Below, piece after piece: positions 1-8,070 of a stretch of 13,954 bases of DNA. The notes beneath the pieces are model-generated. The model was not told where the DNA came from and did not search any database. It worked only from the letters and a program-made list of their open reading frames with translations. The translations under genes were made by a program, and so were the position numbers. The stretch lies in assembly GCA_002398365.1 (NCBI GenBank), contig DGYK01000010.1, forward strand, positions 563-14,516. The letters are read 5' to 3'. Position 1 is the first letter of the stretch, and every line of letters starts with the position of its first letter. This stretch comes from Flammeovirgaceae bacterium UBA5008 (GTDB lineage Bacteria > Bacteroidota > Bacteroidia > Cytophagales > Cyclobacteriaceae).

Positions 1-1989
1 ACAGGCGCTACCGGCATCGGAGCCCCGACAGGCTTACCCGCAGGAGTAACGGCAGCATGGGCAGCGAATGTGATCACGATCAGCGGCACACCTACGGCTA
101 CTGGTACATTTAACTACAGCATTCCATTGACAGGTGGTTGCGGTACAGTGAATGCAACTGGCACTATTACTGTTTCAGTGAATAATACAGTAAGTGCAGC
201 TTCATCTACGCCTACTTTATGTGTGAATACAGCTTTGATCAACATCACGCATAATACAACAGGTGCTACTGGCATCGGAGCACCGACAGGTTTACCTGCG
301 GGAGTCACTGCCGCATGGGCCGCGAATGTGATTACCATCAGTGGCACACCAACCGCAACGGGTACCTTCAACTATAGCATACCACTGACTGGTGGCTGTG
401 GTGCAGCAATCAACGCAACAGGCACAATCAATGTGACTTCGGATAACACTGTAGGCGCAGCTTCATCTACACCGACCTTGTGTGTAAATACCGCCTTAAC
501 CAACATCACGCATACAACTACGGGCGCCACCGGCATTGGAGCACCGACAGGTTTACCCGCGGGATTAACGGCCGCATGGGCAGCCAACGTAATTACGATC
601 AGTGGTACACCTACTGCATCGGGTATTTTTAACTATAGCATACCATTGACAGGTGGTTGCGGTACAGTAAGTGCAACCGGCACAATCGATGTGACACCGG
701 ATAATACCGCAGGTCCGGCTTCTTCAACACCAACACTTTGTGTAAACACTGCACTGACAAACATCACGCATACCACAACAGGTGCTACTGGCATCGGAGC
801 ACCAACAGGATTACCTGCGGGAGTAACAGCCGCATGGGCCGCGAATGTGATCACGATCAGCGGCACACCGACTGCAACGGGTACTTTTAATTACAGTATT
901 CCATTGACAGGTGGTTGTGGTACGGTGAATGCAACGGGTACCATTACAGTATCTGTTAACAATACAGTAAGTGCAGCCTCATCTACGCCTACTTTATGTG
1001 TGAATACAGTTTTGACTAACATCACTCATTCCACAACAGGCGCCACCGGCATCGGAGCACCTATAGGCTTACCCGCAGGAGTAACAGCAGCATGGGCAGC
1101 GAATGTAATTACGATCAGTGGTACACCTACTGCATCGGGTACCTTCAACTATAGCATACCACTAACAGGTGGCTGTGGTGCAGCAATCAACGCAACGGGA
1201 ACAATCAATGTGACACCGGATAACACCGCAGGCGCAGCTTCTGCAACTCCAACCTTGTGTGTAAATACAGTCTTGACCAACATCACTCATACGACTTCCG
1301 GAGCAACAGGTATTGGAGCACCTACTGGATTACCGGCCGGAGTAACTGCAGCATGGGCAGCGAATGTAATTACGATCAGTGGTACGCCTACTGCATCGGG
1401 TACCTTCAATTACAGCATACCACTGGCAGGTGGTTGCGGCACGGTAAGTGCAACTGGTACCATCAACGTGACACCGGATAACACAGCAGGTCCGGCTTCT
1501 TCAACACCAACCTTGTGTGTGAATACTGCCTTAACCAACATCACGCATACGACCACCGGAGCCACCGGCATCGGAGCACCAATAGGATTACCTGCGGGAG
1601 TAACAGCCGCATGGGCCGCGAATGTGATCACGATCAGCGGTACACCGACCGCAACGGGTACCTTTAACTACAGCATACCACTGACAGGTAGCTGCGGTAC
1701 AGTGAGTGCAACGGGAACAATCAATGTGACTCCCGATAACACGGCTGGTCCTGCTTCTTCAACACCTACCTTGTGTGTGAATACGACCTTGACCAACATC
1801 ACACATACAACGACAGGAGCCACCGGAATCGGGGCACCCACAGGCTTACCAGCTGGAGTGAACGCAGCGTGGGCTGCAAATGTGATTACGATCAGTGGCA
1901 CACCAACCGCATCGGGCACCTTCAATTACAGCATACCACTGACAGGTGGCTGTGGAACAATCAATGCTACGGGAACCATTATCGTAAAT
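1..1989 (+). repeat. Tandem 258/261-bp coding repeats (eight Ig-like modules, last one partial)
   Basis: Equivalent points (TGATGIGAP) fall at 1, 259, 520, 778, 1036, 1297, 1555 and 1813, so unit lengths are 258, 261, 258, 258, 261, 258 and 258 bp. The 261-bp units carry one extra residue (GAAIN instead of GTVN or GTVS). Units are nearly identical in protein but differ at many synonymous positions. The module order A-B-C is repeated twice, giving two 777-bp super-units (1-777 and 778-1554). The array continues upstream of the window. Confidence 0.95.
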
Positions 1990-4900
1990 CCGGCTCCAGT
2001 TACTTCCAGTATTTCCGGACCAACTTCAGTTTGTGAAAATACAACAGCGTCAGTTTATAGCGTAACTAATACAGTCGGAAGTACTTATGCTTGGACAATT
2101 ACCGGAGGCGTACAAGCGAGCGGAACAAATACGAATTCCATTACTGTAAATTGGGGAGCAGCGGGTGCCGGATCAGTAAGCGTAACTGAAACAAATAGTA
2201 ATACTTGTATTGGAACTCCGGTTACTTTGCCGGTTACAATCAATGCATTACCCACCGCATCACTTTCCGGAAATGCCTCCATTTGCGTTGGCCAGCCTAC
2301 CACATTAACAATCAATTTAACGGGAACCGGCCCTTGGAACATTTCTTATTCCGATGGTTCAACTGTGACACCTATTAATGGTATTGTGAGTAGTCCACAT
2401 ACATTCACAGTAACACCTTTTATCACCACCACCTACTCGTTGGTGGCGGTATCCGATGCAAATTGCACAGGTTCACCGAGTGGAACAGCGTTGGTGACTG
2501 TCAACCCAATTCCGGGTGATCAGGTTACATTCGGTAATGAGACGTGGATTGGATATGTATACAATGATGCTGGCAGCCCTTCGCCTCCCGTTTCAAATAT
2601 TAATTATAGTGGTACCAAATACAGAGGATTTGTAAATGAAAATGAAATTGGATTATTAGGTACTTCGAGCTACGATTTGTCGAGAGACGCCTTTGATTTG
2701 AATTTAGGAAGCGCTGTACCAATGGCCGGAACAAATATTTGCGGATCCTTCTTAAATGATTTTAGTATTCGCTTCAAAATGCGGAAAACAATGACTGCCG
2801 GAATTTATAATTTTACGGTGGGTGGCGATGATGGTGTTCGCTTATTTATAGATGGTGTACTCGTCACATTAGCTCCGGCCAATTCATTTTCTGCGCATGC
2901 GTATACGGCCTACACCGCTGCGAATGTTTGTATTTCTGCTGGACAACATGATTTTATACTCGAATATTTTGAAAGAGGCGGCTTTGCCCGCGTTTCCTTC
3001 GATTACCAAATCGTGCCGGCACCGGCTGTGATTTCTCCAGTTGCAGTGTGCGTTAATACCACGGCTCCTACATTAACTGTCAATCCGGTAGATGTTACAG
3101 CAACAGGGTATCGTTGGTTTAGCGATGCCGCGTTAACGACACAGGTTGGCAGCGGATCTTCATTTACTCCATCAGCAGCTCAATTGGACTTAACAGTAGC
3201 AGCCACTACCAGCTTCTTTGTGGCAGCTGATTATGCTTGCGGACAAGGTTCATCCACACAAGTAGACGTGAATGTGGTAAGTAGTGCAACGATTACAAAT
3301 CCGGCTACCGCGCCTACTGTATGTCAGACAGGTGGAGTCGTTGACTTAACTACCCTGGTTACAGTTTCTCCGGCCGGTGGTACCCTATCTTTTTCAGGAA
3401 CCGGAGTTACCGGAAATAATTTTGACCCGACAGGATTGACGGGAGCGATCTCAATCACTCCTACATATTCGGTGGGCACATGCGTTGCACCAAGTGTTCC
3501 ATTTACAATCAACGTAACTACCACAGCATCTGTAACAGTTCCAACCTCTGCAACTACCGTTTGTCAATCTGCAGCGGCCATTGATTTAACTACGCTGGTG
3601 ACCGGTTCACCAGCCGGTGGAACCTTTACATCTTTTGTAGGTCCAGGCGTGACAGGAAACTTGTTCAATCCGGCAACTTTATCCGGAACTCAATCCATTA
3701 CTGCGAATTATTCTGTAGGTGGATGCACTGGTTCGGGAGTCATTTTAATCGATGTGATTAATACAGCAACTCTGAATTTACCAGCCACTCAAACTGTTTG
3801 TCAAACTGGTGGTAATATTAACTTAGCCAGCCTAGTTACGGCTTCACCCACAGGCGGAACATTTACATTTACAGGCACAGGTGTTAATTCACCCGCTGCG
3901 ACCTTTAACCCTTCCGGCTTATCGGGTCTTCAAACGATTAATGTGAGTTATAATGCAGCCGGATGTAGTGCGACAGGATCTTTCCAATTCAATGTTATCA
4001 ACACTGCGTCTCTCAACTTGACGAATAGTAATATTTGTCGTAATGCAGGGCCTTTGAATTTGATCACCCTGGCTACGGCATCGCCATCAGGCGGAGCATT
4101 TAGTTTTTCAGGTACCCAAGTAGCCGGTTCTTTGTTTGATCCTACTGGATTGAGCGGTGCGATTAATATTGCAGTAAGTTACAATCAAGGTGGATGCACT
4201 GCGAATGGTACTTTGATTATGACTGTATTGGATTCTTCCAATCCATCGTGTACACCTACTGGTAATTGTGCCACTGTGGTGATTACGCCAGTGCCTTCTC
4301 CGGCTACTTGTACACTTTCGAATGGTTCGATCAACTTCAATATCAATCCGGCTACACCTACCATCAATAATACGGGGGTAAAAATTACGATTACCGGAAT
4401 TTCTTCTACAAACAACACCATTTCGCGCACGAACTTCAACGATCCTGCATTCCCAGCATTGCCGATTGGTGTCTATAATTATGTGATTGAGTATGGCGAT
4501 CCAAGCTGTACAAAAAATGGTCAGGTAACAATCGATCAATCCGGAACTGTAGGCACACCGGTCGCTACCAATATCCTCGGGCCGCAATGCGCAGGAGCTT
4601 CAACCGGTTCATTGCAATTGGATGTCCCTGGAGAAACGGGCAATTTGCTCCAATGGTCACTGGACGGAATTACGTTTAACAACTTCACTGCAGGCAGTGT
4701 CATCACCGGAATACCTGCCGGTTTAGCACCTTCCTTCCAACGTGTGTTGAGCGTTCGCAGAAATGCCTCCGATCCTTGCTTTGCTGCGGTTACGGTAACG
4801 ATACAAGATGCGCACCCTGCTATCACTACTACACTCACTACGACTGATGCAACATGCGCTAATAATGACGGAACCGTTGTGATCGGTCCCATTAGTGGGG

Positions 4901-6204
4901 GAGTAGCACCTTATACATTCTTGCTCGATGGAGCAGCGAAGGTGCTTCCAGGTAACAACACATTTACTGACCAAACTGGAGGAAACCATATATTCTCTGT
5001 GGTGGATGCCAATGGCTGTCAGAAGGATTTTCCTTACACCATTAATTTCCCTGGTCTCGTAAATTATACCACCGCCATCACTCCACCGGATTGTTCGGCC
5101 AACGGAACCAATGGAAGTATTTTATTGACAATTACTTCAGCAGGCACATTCCAGGTGGGGATTACAACTGATCCGGTTAATCCGCCAACGACCATTCAAA
5201 ATGTGATTTCAAATGGAAGTACGGTCGTGCCATTTGGCGGACTATCCAACAACACGTACTACATTTCGATGACGCCAACAGGCGCAGCTTGCCCTACCAA
5301 AACACTTGGTCTTGATGTGAGCTCAGGTCCATCCGAAGTAGACTTTACAGTTGCTCCTTTGGATATTGTTTGCTTTGAGAATAAAGGAGGCGTGGCACTG
5401 ACTTCCATTAAGGGTTCATTGACGGTCAACTATATGTATGAAATAGTTGATTCGAATGGAAATCTGGTTCCAGCGGCTTCTGTGACTCCGGCTAACCCGA
5501 TTACTCAACTGCAGGCATTGGGTACTGTCAACCTGATGGGATTAGATAAGGGAGATTACAAAATCAGATTGTATCAAGATCAGTCCGTTGCTACCGGATG
5601 TATCAATCCGATTTCAAGCGCGTTTAAATCAATTACCATTGCAGGCCCTTCGGCATCACTGGATACCTTATTTACAGTTCGGAAGATTTCATTGCCGGAT
5701 TTAGCAACCGGAAGCCTTTTGATAGGTATCAAAGAAAGTCAGCAAGAGCCTTATGAAATTCAACTAGAGCTTAAAACACCGGTAATTTCCGGCCAGTTTT
5801 ATTTGTTGAATCCATTCGGAGTTCCTGCTCGCAATCCGCAAAATCTCATCATGCAATACGAAGCCAAAAATCTCTTTGCTGGATTGTATGAATTGAAAAT
5901 TACGGATGCGTTGGGTTGCCAGAAAGTGTATCCAGATATAGAAATTAAAGTTGATACGGAGATATTCATTCCGAATGTGTTCACCCCAAATGGAGATCAA
6001 ACGAACGATACGTTCTATATCCGCAATTTGCCTCCGGGGTCTCAAGTGAATATCACCAATCGTTGGGGTGCAGAAATTTATTCTTCATCCAACTATGAAA
6101 ACAATTGGGATGGAGGAACTACCGCTGATGGAATTTACTTCTACCGGGTTACTGCCGGAGGCAATGTATTTACCGGCTGGCTTGAAATTATCAGAGGCCA
6201 ATAA
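1..6204 (+). CDS. Giant multi-domain surface protein (SprB/adhesin-like) with type B T9SS sorting domain, 5' end missing
   Basis: The frame is open from base 1, so the N-terminus and signal peptide lie outside; 2067 residues are visible. In order (visible residue numbers): eight tandem He_PIG/Ig-like modules, 1-662, each with GLPAG, ITISGTPTA, a CVNT cysteine and a GGCG cysteine; a PKD-like domain about 667-748; an Ig-like domain about 750-836; a PA14-like domain about 839-1006 with GDDGVRLFIDG at 942-952; an Ig-like domain about 1008-1093; four modules of about 80 residues, 1095-1411; less clear domains; a SprB-type repeat about 1612-1682; and the C-terminal sorting domain 1989-2067. By family knowledge such proteins are exported by T9SS and displayed on the outer surface as adhesins or gliding-motility proteins. 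The ligand cannot be told from sequence. The PorP/SprF-like gene that often follows type B substrates is not downstream. Confidence 0.9.
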   Translation, partial: TGATGIGAPTGLPAGVTAAWAANVITISGTPTATGTFNYSIPLTGGCGTVNATGTITVSVNNTVSAASSTPTLCVNTALINITHNTTGATGIGAPTGLPAGVTAAWAANVITISGTPTATGTFNYSIPLTGGCGAAINATGTINVTSDNTVGAASSTPTLCVNTALTNITHTTTGATGIGAPTGLPAGLTAAWAANVITISGTPTASGIFNYSIPLTGGCGTVSATGTIDVTPDNTAGPASSTPTLCVNTALTNITHTTTGATGIGAPTGLPAGVTAAWAANVITISGTPTATGTFNYSIPLTGGCGTVNATGTITVSVNNTVSAASSTPTLCVNTVLTNITHSTTGATGIGAPIGLPAGVTAAWAANVITISGTPTASGTFNYSIPLTGGCGAAINATGTINVTPDNTAGAASATPTLCVNTVLTNITHTTSGATGIGAPTGLPAGVTAAWAANVITISGTPTASGTFNYSIPLAGGCGTVSATGTINVTPDNTAGPASSTPTLCVNTALTNITHTTTGATGIGAPIGLPAGVTAAWAANVITISGTPTATGTFNYSIPLTGSCGTVSATGTINVTPDNTAGPASSTPTLCVNTTLTNITHTTTGATGIGAPTGLPAGVNAAWAANVITISGTPTASGTFNYSIPLTGGCGTINATGTIIVNPAPVTSSISGPTSVCENTTASVYSVTNTVGSTYAWTITGGVQASGTNTNSITVNWGAAGAGSVSVTETNSNTCIGTPVTLPVTINALPTASLSGNASICVGQPTTLTINLTGTGPWNISYSDGSTVTPINGIVSSPHTFTVTPFITTTYSLVAVSDANCTGSPSGTALVTVNPIPGDQVTFGNETWIGYVYNDAGSPSPPVSNINYSGTKYRGFVNENEIGLLGTSSYDLSRDAFDLNLGSAVPMAGTNICGSFLNDFSIRFKMRKTMTAGIYNFTVGGDDGVRLFIDGVLVTLAPANSFSAHAYTAYTAANVCISAGQHDFILEYFERGGFARVSFDYQIVPAPAVISPVAVCVNTTAPTLTVNPVDVTATGYRWFSDAALTTQVGSGSSFTPSAAQLDLTVAATTSFFVAADYACGQGSSTQVDVNVVSSATITNPATAPTVCQTGGVVDLTTLVTVSPAGGTLSFSGTGVTGNNFDPTGLTGAISITPTYSVGTCVAPSVPFTINVTTTASVTVPTSATTVCQSAAAIDLTTLVTGSPAGGTFTSFVGPGVTGNLFNPATLSGTQSITANYSVGGCTGSGVILIDVINTATLNLPATQTVCQTGGNINLASLVTASPTGGTFTFTGTGVNSPAATFNPSGLSGLQTINVSYNAAGCSATGSFQFNVINTASLNLTNSNICRNAGPLNLITLATASPSGGAFSFSGTQVAGSLFDPTGLSGAINIAVSYNQGGCTANGTLIMTVLDSSNPSCTPTGNCATVVITPVPSPATCTLSNGSINFNINPATPTINNTGVKITITGISSTNNTISRTNFNDPAFPALPIGVYNYVIEYGDPSCTKNGQVTIDQSGTVGTPVATNILGPQCAGASTGSLQLDVPGETGNLLQWSLDGITFNNFTAGSVITGIPAGLAPSFQRVLSVRRNASDPCFAAVTVTIQDAHPAITTTLTTTDATCANNDGTVVIGPISGGVAPYTFLLDGAAKVLPGNNTFTDQTGGNHIFSVVDANGCQKDFPYTINFPGLVNYTTAITPPDCSANGTNGSILLTITSAGTFQVGITTDPVNPPTTIQNVISNGSTVVPFGGLSNNTYYISMTPTGAACPTKTLGLDVSSGPSEVDFTVAPLDIVCFENKGGVALTSIKGSLTVNYMYEIVDSNGNLVPAASVTPANPITQLQALGTVNLMGLDKGDYKIRLYQDQSVATGCINPISSAFKSITIAGPSASLDTLFTVRKISLPDLATGSLLIGIKESQQEPYEIQLELKTPVISGQFYLLNPFGVPARNPQNLIMQYEAKNLFAGLYELKITDALGCQKVYPDIEIKVDTEIFIPNVFTPNGDQTNDTFYIRNLPPGSQVNITNRWGAEIYSSSNYENNWDGGTTADGIYFYRVTAGGNVFTGWLEIIRGQ
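3283..4233 (+). repeat. Four tandem modules of about 240 bp in the surface protein
   Basis: Units start at 3283, 3523, 3763 and 4003; the first three are exactly 240 bp (80 residues) and the last is 231 bp. The shared pattern is T-A-[ST]-[VIL] at the start, a VCQ- or ICR-type cysteine, an L-x-T/S-L-V/A-T segment, SP(A/T/S)GG(T/A)F-like residues, F(D/N)P near the middle and a second GC- or TC-type cysteine. They are much more diverged from one another than the 258-bp units, so this is an older duplication. They resemble Bacteroidota Ig-like domains, but I cannot name the family with certainty. Confidence 0.85.
5965..6201 (+). other. T9SS type B C-terminal sorting domain (gliding CTERM / CHU_C)
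   Basis: The last 79 residues begin FIPNVFTPNGDQTNDTF and continue with NRWGAEIY, NNWDGG and GIYFYRV. This matches the conserved C-terminal domain (TIGR04131/PF13585 type) that directs proteins through the type IX secretion system in Bacteroidota. It supports both the taxonomic assignment and an exported, surface-attached location for the 1-6204 product. Confidence 0.93.
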
Positions 6205-6208
6205 TTTT

Positions 6209-7219
6209 CTAAATCGACAAAAGAAATTGCATGGTGTCTACCTGATCCGCGTAATCCCACGGATCAGGTAGCTGCGCCTTACCAAAAGGGACACTTCCTT
6301 TGTACCAACCTTGCGCAGAAACAACACACTGAATTTTTTCTTTTTGGGCAGCGATCTTTTCATCCAAATCCTGCAGCGTAGCATAATATTCAAAGTGCAC
6401 TACTGAAATAGGTGAAACCACGGAAGAATTCTCAATCAGTAATAAAAATCCATTATCATAATGCGGTTGTCGGTTCACCAGAAAAATAGATTTTCGATAA
6501 TCGTAATTGTTGACGTATTTATTATGGTGAATAACCGGTTGAAATGATTCAATCGGCTCCATCAGATTATTAATTTCATAGCCATCCGGCAAGTAAATCT
6601 TCGAAACATTGCGACATCCCAATCCAAAATAGCTAAAGATATCAATGCCCAGTTTGCTAATTTCTTCCGGACTTTCTTCACCCATAATGACGGCACACGA
6701 TGATCTGTTTTTGCGGATGATGCGCGGGATATTTCTAAAGTAGTATTCAAAGTAACGCGCGGTGTTGTCGCTGCCGGTAGCAATGATGGCGTCCACATGG
6801 TTCAGTCGCTCTTCAATTTTAATCCGCTCGCGTAGCTTGGGATCGATTTCATAAAGCCATTGGATGATCTGCCGCATCAGGTATTGATCTTGCGAGCTCA
6901 ATTTGACCACCGCAATGTGCCCCGAAAGTACAATGCACAATAAATCATGAAAGCCTACCAGAGGAATGTTTCCGGCCATAGCCACGCCCACCTTTTTGGG
7001 CTGGGAATTGACGATGGCATACGAACCTAGCCATTGTTTGAGAGAGTTTGGTTCCAGCATAAAAGCGATCCCAGAAACGGCCTGCCGGACAGATTCATCT
7101 GTAAACCAGGCATTTTCGGACTTCGCACCCATCGCCAATACTTCGCGATCGGAGGGGGAGAGGCCCTTTAATTGGGTACCCAATCGTTCGAAAGCCTTTA
7201 TTCGGTCACTTAATTCCAT
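6209..7219 (-). CDS. Acyl-CoA reductase (LuxC-like, aldehyde dehydrogenase superfamily)
   Basis: 336 residues, ATG at 7219. The family reduces acyl-CoA or acyl-protein thioesters to aldehydes with NADPH, through a cysteine thioester. Visible signals are a cofactor-side GNIPLVG loop at 83-89, ATGSDNTARYFEYYF-type residues at 147-161, and Cys202 in FGLGCRNVSKIY, which I take as the nucleophile by similarity to LuxC. Length is somewhat shorter than LuxC itself and typical of the Bacteroidota branch, whose physiological substrate is not established. It is divergent from a ferredoxin gene across 87 bp, an arrangement I recall from other Bacteroidota, which hints at a linked redox role. Its stop is 4 bp from that of the convergent giant surface-protein gene, and its last codons contain a perfect 12-bp inverted repeat. 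No luxD or luxE partner is nearby. Confidence 0.85.
   Translation of the reverse strand: MELSDRIKAFERLGTQLKGLSPSDREVLAMGAKSENAWFTDESVRQAVSGIAFMLEPNSLKQWLGSYAIVNSQPKKVGVAMAGNIPLVGFHDLLCIVLSGHIAVVKLSSQDQYLMRQIIQWLYEIDPKLRERIKIEERLNHVDAIIATGSDNTARYFEYYFRNIPRIIRKNRSSCAVIMGEESPEEISKLGIDIFSYFGLGCRNVSKIYLPDGYEINNLMEPIESFQPVIHHNKYVNNYDYRKSIFLVNRQPHYDNGFLLLIENSSVVSPISVVHFEYYATLQDLDEKIAAQKEKIQCVVSAQGWYKGSVPFGKAQLPDPWDYADQVDTMQFLLSI
6238..6271. repeat. Perfect 12-bp inverted repeat with 10-nt loop
   Basis: CTACCTGATCCG (6238-6249) and CGGATCAGGTAG (6260-6271) are exact reverse complements. The hairpin lies inside the last codons of the acyl-CoA reductase and 34 bp after the stop of the convergent surface-protein gene. 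It has no T-run immediately after it on the plus strand, so it is not a textbook intrinsic terminator, but it could stabilise or end the 3' ends of either mRNA. Confidence 0.6.
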
Positions 7220-7268
7220 ATATCTGCTAAAACTTTTGGCTGCATTTCGCTGTTTTGTTCATTGATTG

Positions 7269-7276
7269 TACTTTTG
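7269..7276 (+). promoter_or_regulatory. Bacteroidota -7 element for the ferredoxin gene
   Basis: TACTTTTG matches the Bacteroidota -7 consensus TAnnTTTG exactly and sits 30 bp before the ATG, implying a short leader of about 25 nt. No TTG lies at the usual 19-bp spacing upstream, so only the -7 half is supported. Confidence 0.5.
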
Positions 7277-7306
7277 TGAGCTTAAAAAGTAGAATCAAAG
7301 AGCTTT

Positions 7307-7666
7307 ATGGCCATAAAGATAACAGATGAATGTATTAATTGCGGTGCTTGCGAACCCGAGTGCCCCAATACTGCCATTTATGAAGGTGGACGTGAGTGGA
7401 CGTGGGCAGGTGGCACTGCTCTCAAGGAGGTTAAAGCATCAGATGGAGCCGTTTACGATGCGAAGCAGAACGAGAAGCCTGTCTCGGACGAGTTTTATTA
7501 TATCGTATCCGGAAAATGCACCGAATGCACCGGTTTTCATGAAGAACCGCAATGTGCGGCTGTTTGCCCGGTAGATTGCTGTGTTCCTGACCCGGATCAT
7601 GTCGAATCCAAGGAAGTGTTGTTGGCGCGTAAAGCCTATCTGCACAACGAGCAATTACAAGCTTAG
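7307..7666 (+). CDS. 2x[4Fe-4S] ferredoxin (4Fe-4S dicluster domain protein)
   Basis: 119 residues; a small soluble electron carrier. The first motif is C9-x2-C12-x2-C15-x3-C19-P. The second is C71-x2-C74-x8-C83-x3-C87-P, the expanded spacing known from Allochromatium-type ferredoxins. By family rules C9, C12, C15 and C87 bind one cluster and C71, C74, C83 and C19 bind the other. About 50 residues separate the two motifs, longer than in clostridial ferredoxins. Two extra cysteines (C91, C92) follow the second motif. The divergent neighbour is an acyl-CoA reductase, so a shared redox context is plausible but unproven. ATG at 7307 gives the canonical MAIKITDECINCGACEPECP start. Confidence 0.92.
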   Translation: MAIKITDECINCGACEPECPNTAIYEGGREWTWAGGTALKEVKASDGAVYDAKQNEKPVSDEFYYIVSGKCTECTGFHEEPQCAAVCPVDCCVPDPDHVESKEVLLARKAYLHNEQLQA

Positions 7667-7667
7667 A

Positions 7668-7985
7668 TTGAAATTCCATCAACGATGCGCATTTCTTCTT
7701 CAGGCGGCAGTAGCGCTGCTGCTGATCTTTGGAAATGGTGGATCGTTGTCTACTCCCAGTATTTCAGAGCCCACACGCACCGAGTGGGTAAGTATCCGTA
7801 AACAGAAGCCTGCATTTCAACTAAACGTTGCAAAGGCAAGTGGCATTCAGGCACCCGGCAAGTCGTCTTTTCAATTTCAATCACTACAAGTAGCTAGGAA
7901 GACACATCTGCACCTTCTTCTTTACTCTACAACCTATTCTTATATCCCTCGTTTTCTTTTCCATACACACTCCTTGTGTCCGTAG
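7668..7985 (+). CDS. Possible small secreted protein with non-ATG start (doubtful)
   Basis: A 105-residue frame starts at TTG (7668), two bases after the ferredoxin stop, and ends at TAG 7983-7985. The same frame stays open back to an ATG at 7581 inside the ferredoxin gene, but that start would overlap it. The N-terminus has basic residues followed by a hydrophobic run (AFLLQAAVALLLIFG, about residues 7-21), which looks like a signal peptide or anchor. The rest is polar and ends in an aromatic and histidine-rich tail. I recognise no family. It fills most of the gap before the next small gene and could be co-transcribed with the ferredoxin. It could equally be a chance ORF, since there is no ATG start. 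Confidence 0.35.
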   Translation: MKFHQRCAFLLQAAVALLLIFGNGGSLSTPSISEPTRTEWVSIRKQKPAFQLNVAKASGIQAPGKSSFQFQSLQVARKTHLHLLLYSTTYSYIPRFLFHTHSLCP

Positions 7986-8041
7986 GGTAATCAGTTGATC
8001 ATCGCTTAGGCGAATTCAATTTCTATTCCTGATTACGAACC

Positions 8042-8056
8042 ATTGCCATTGGCAAT
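8042..8056. repeat. Short inverted repeat upstream of the membrane miniprotein
   Basis: ATTGCC and GGCAAT flank ATT, forming a 6-bp perfect palindromic arm pair 14 bp before the ATG at 8071. It could be an operator or a small hairpin in the leader. An A-rich run follows it. Confidence 0.3.
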
Positions 8057-8070
8057 AAAAAATTCCATTT

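Noticed and set aside
114..1925. Series of similar 70-85-residue minus-strand ORFs across the adhesin repeats
   Set aside because: They recur with the 258-bp period and are mirror frames of the Ig-like modules; the plus strand carries clear conserved domains.
4108..4587. 159-residue minus-strand ORF inside the surface-protein gene
   Set aside because: Low-complexity composition rich in Arg, Ser, Cys and Ile, no domain, and fully inside a strongly supported plus-strand coding region.
7581..7667. ATG at 7581 as the start of the small ORF behind the ferredoxin
   Set aside because: It would overlap the ferredoxin's conserved C-terminal coding region by 86 bp in another frame, and the signal-like segment starts only after 7668.
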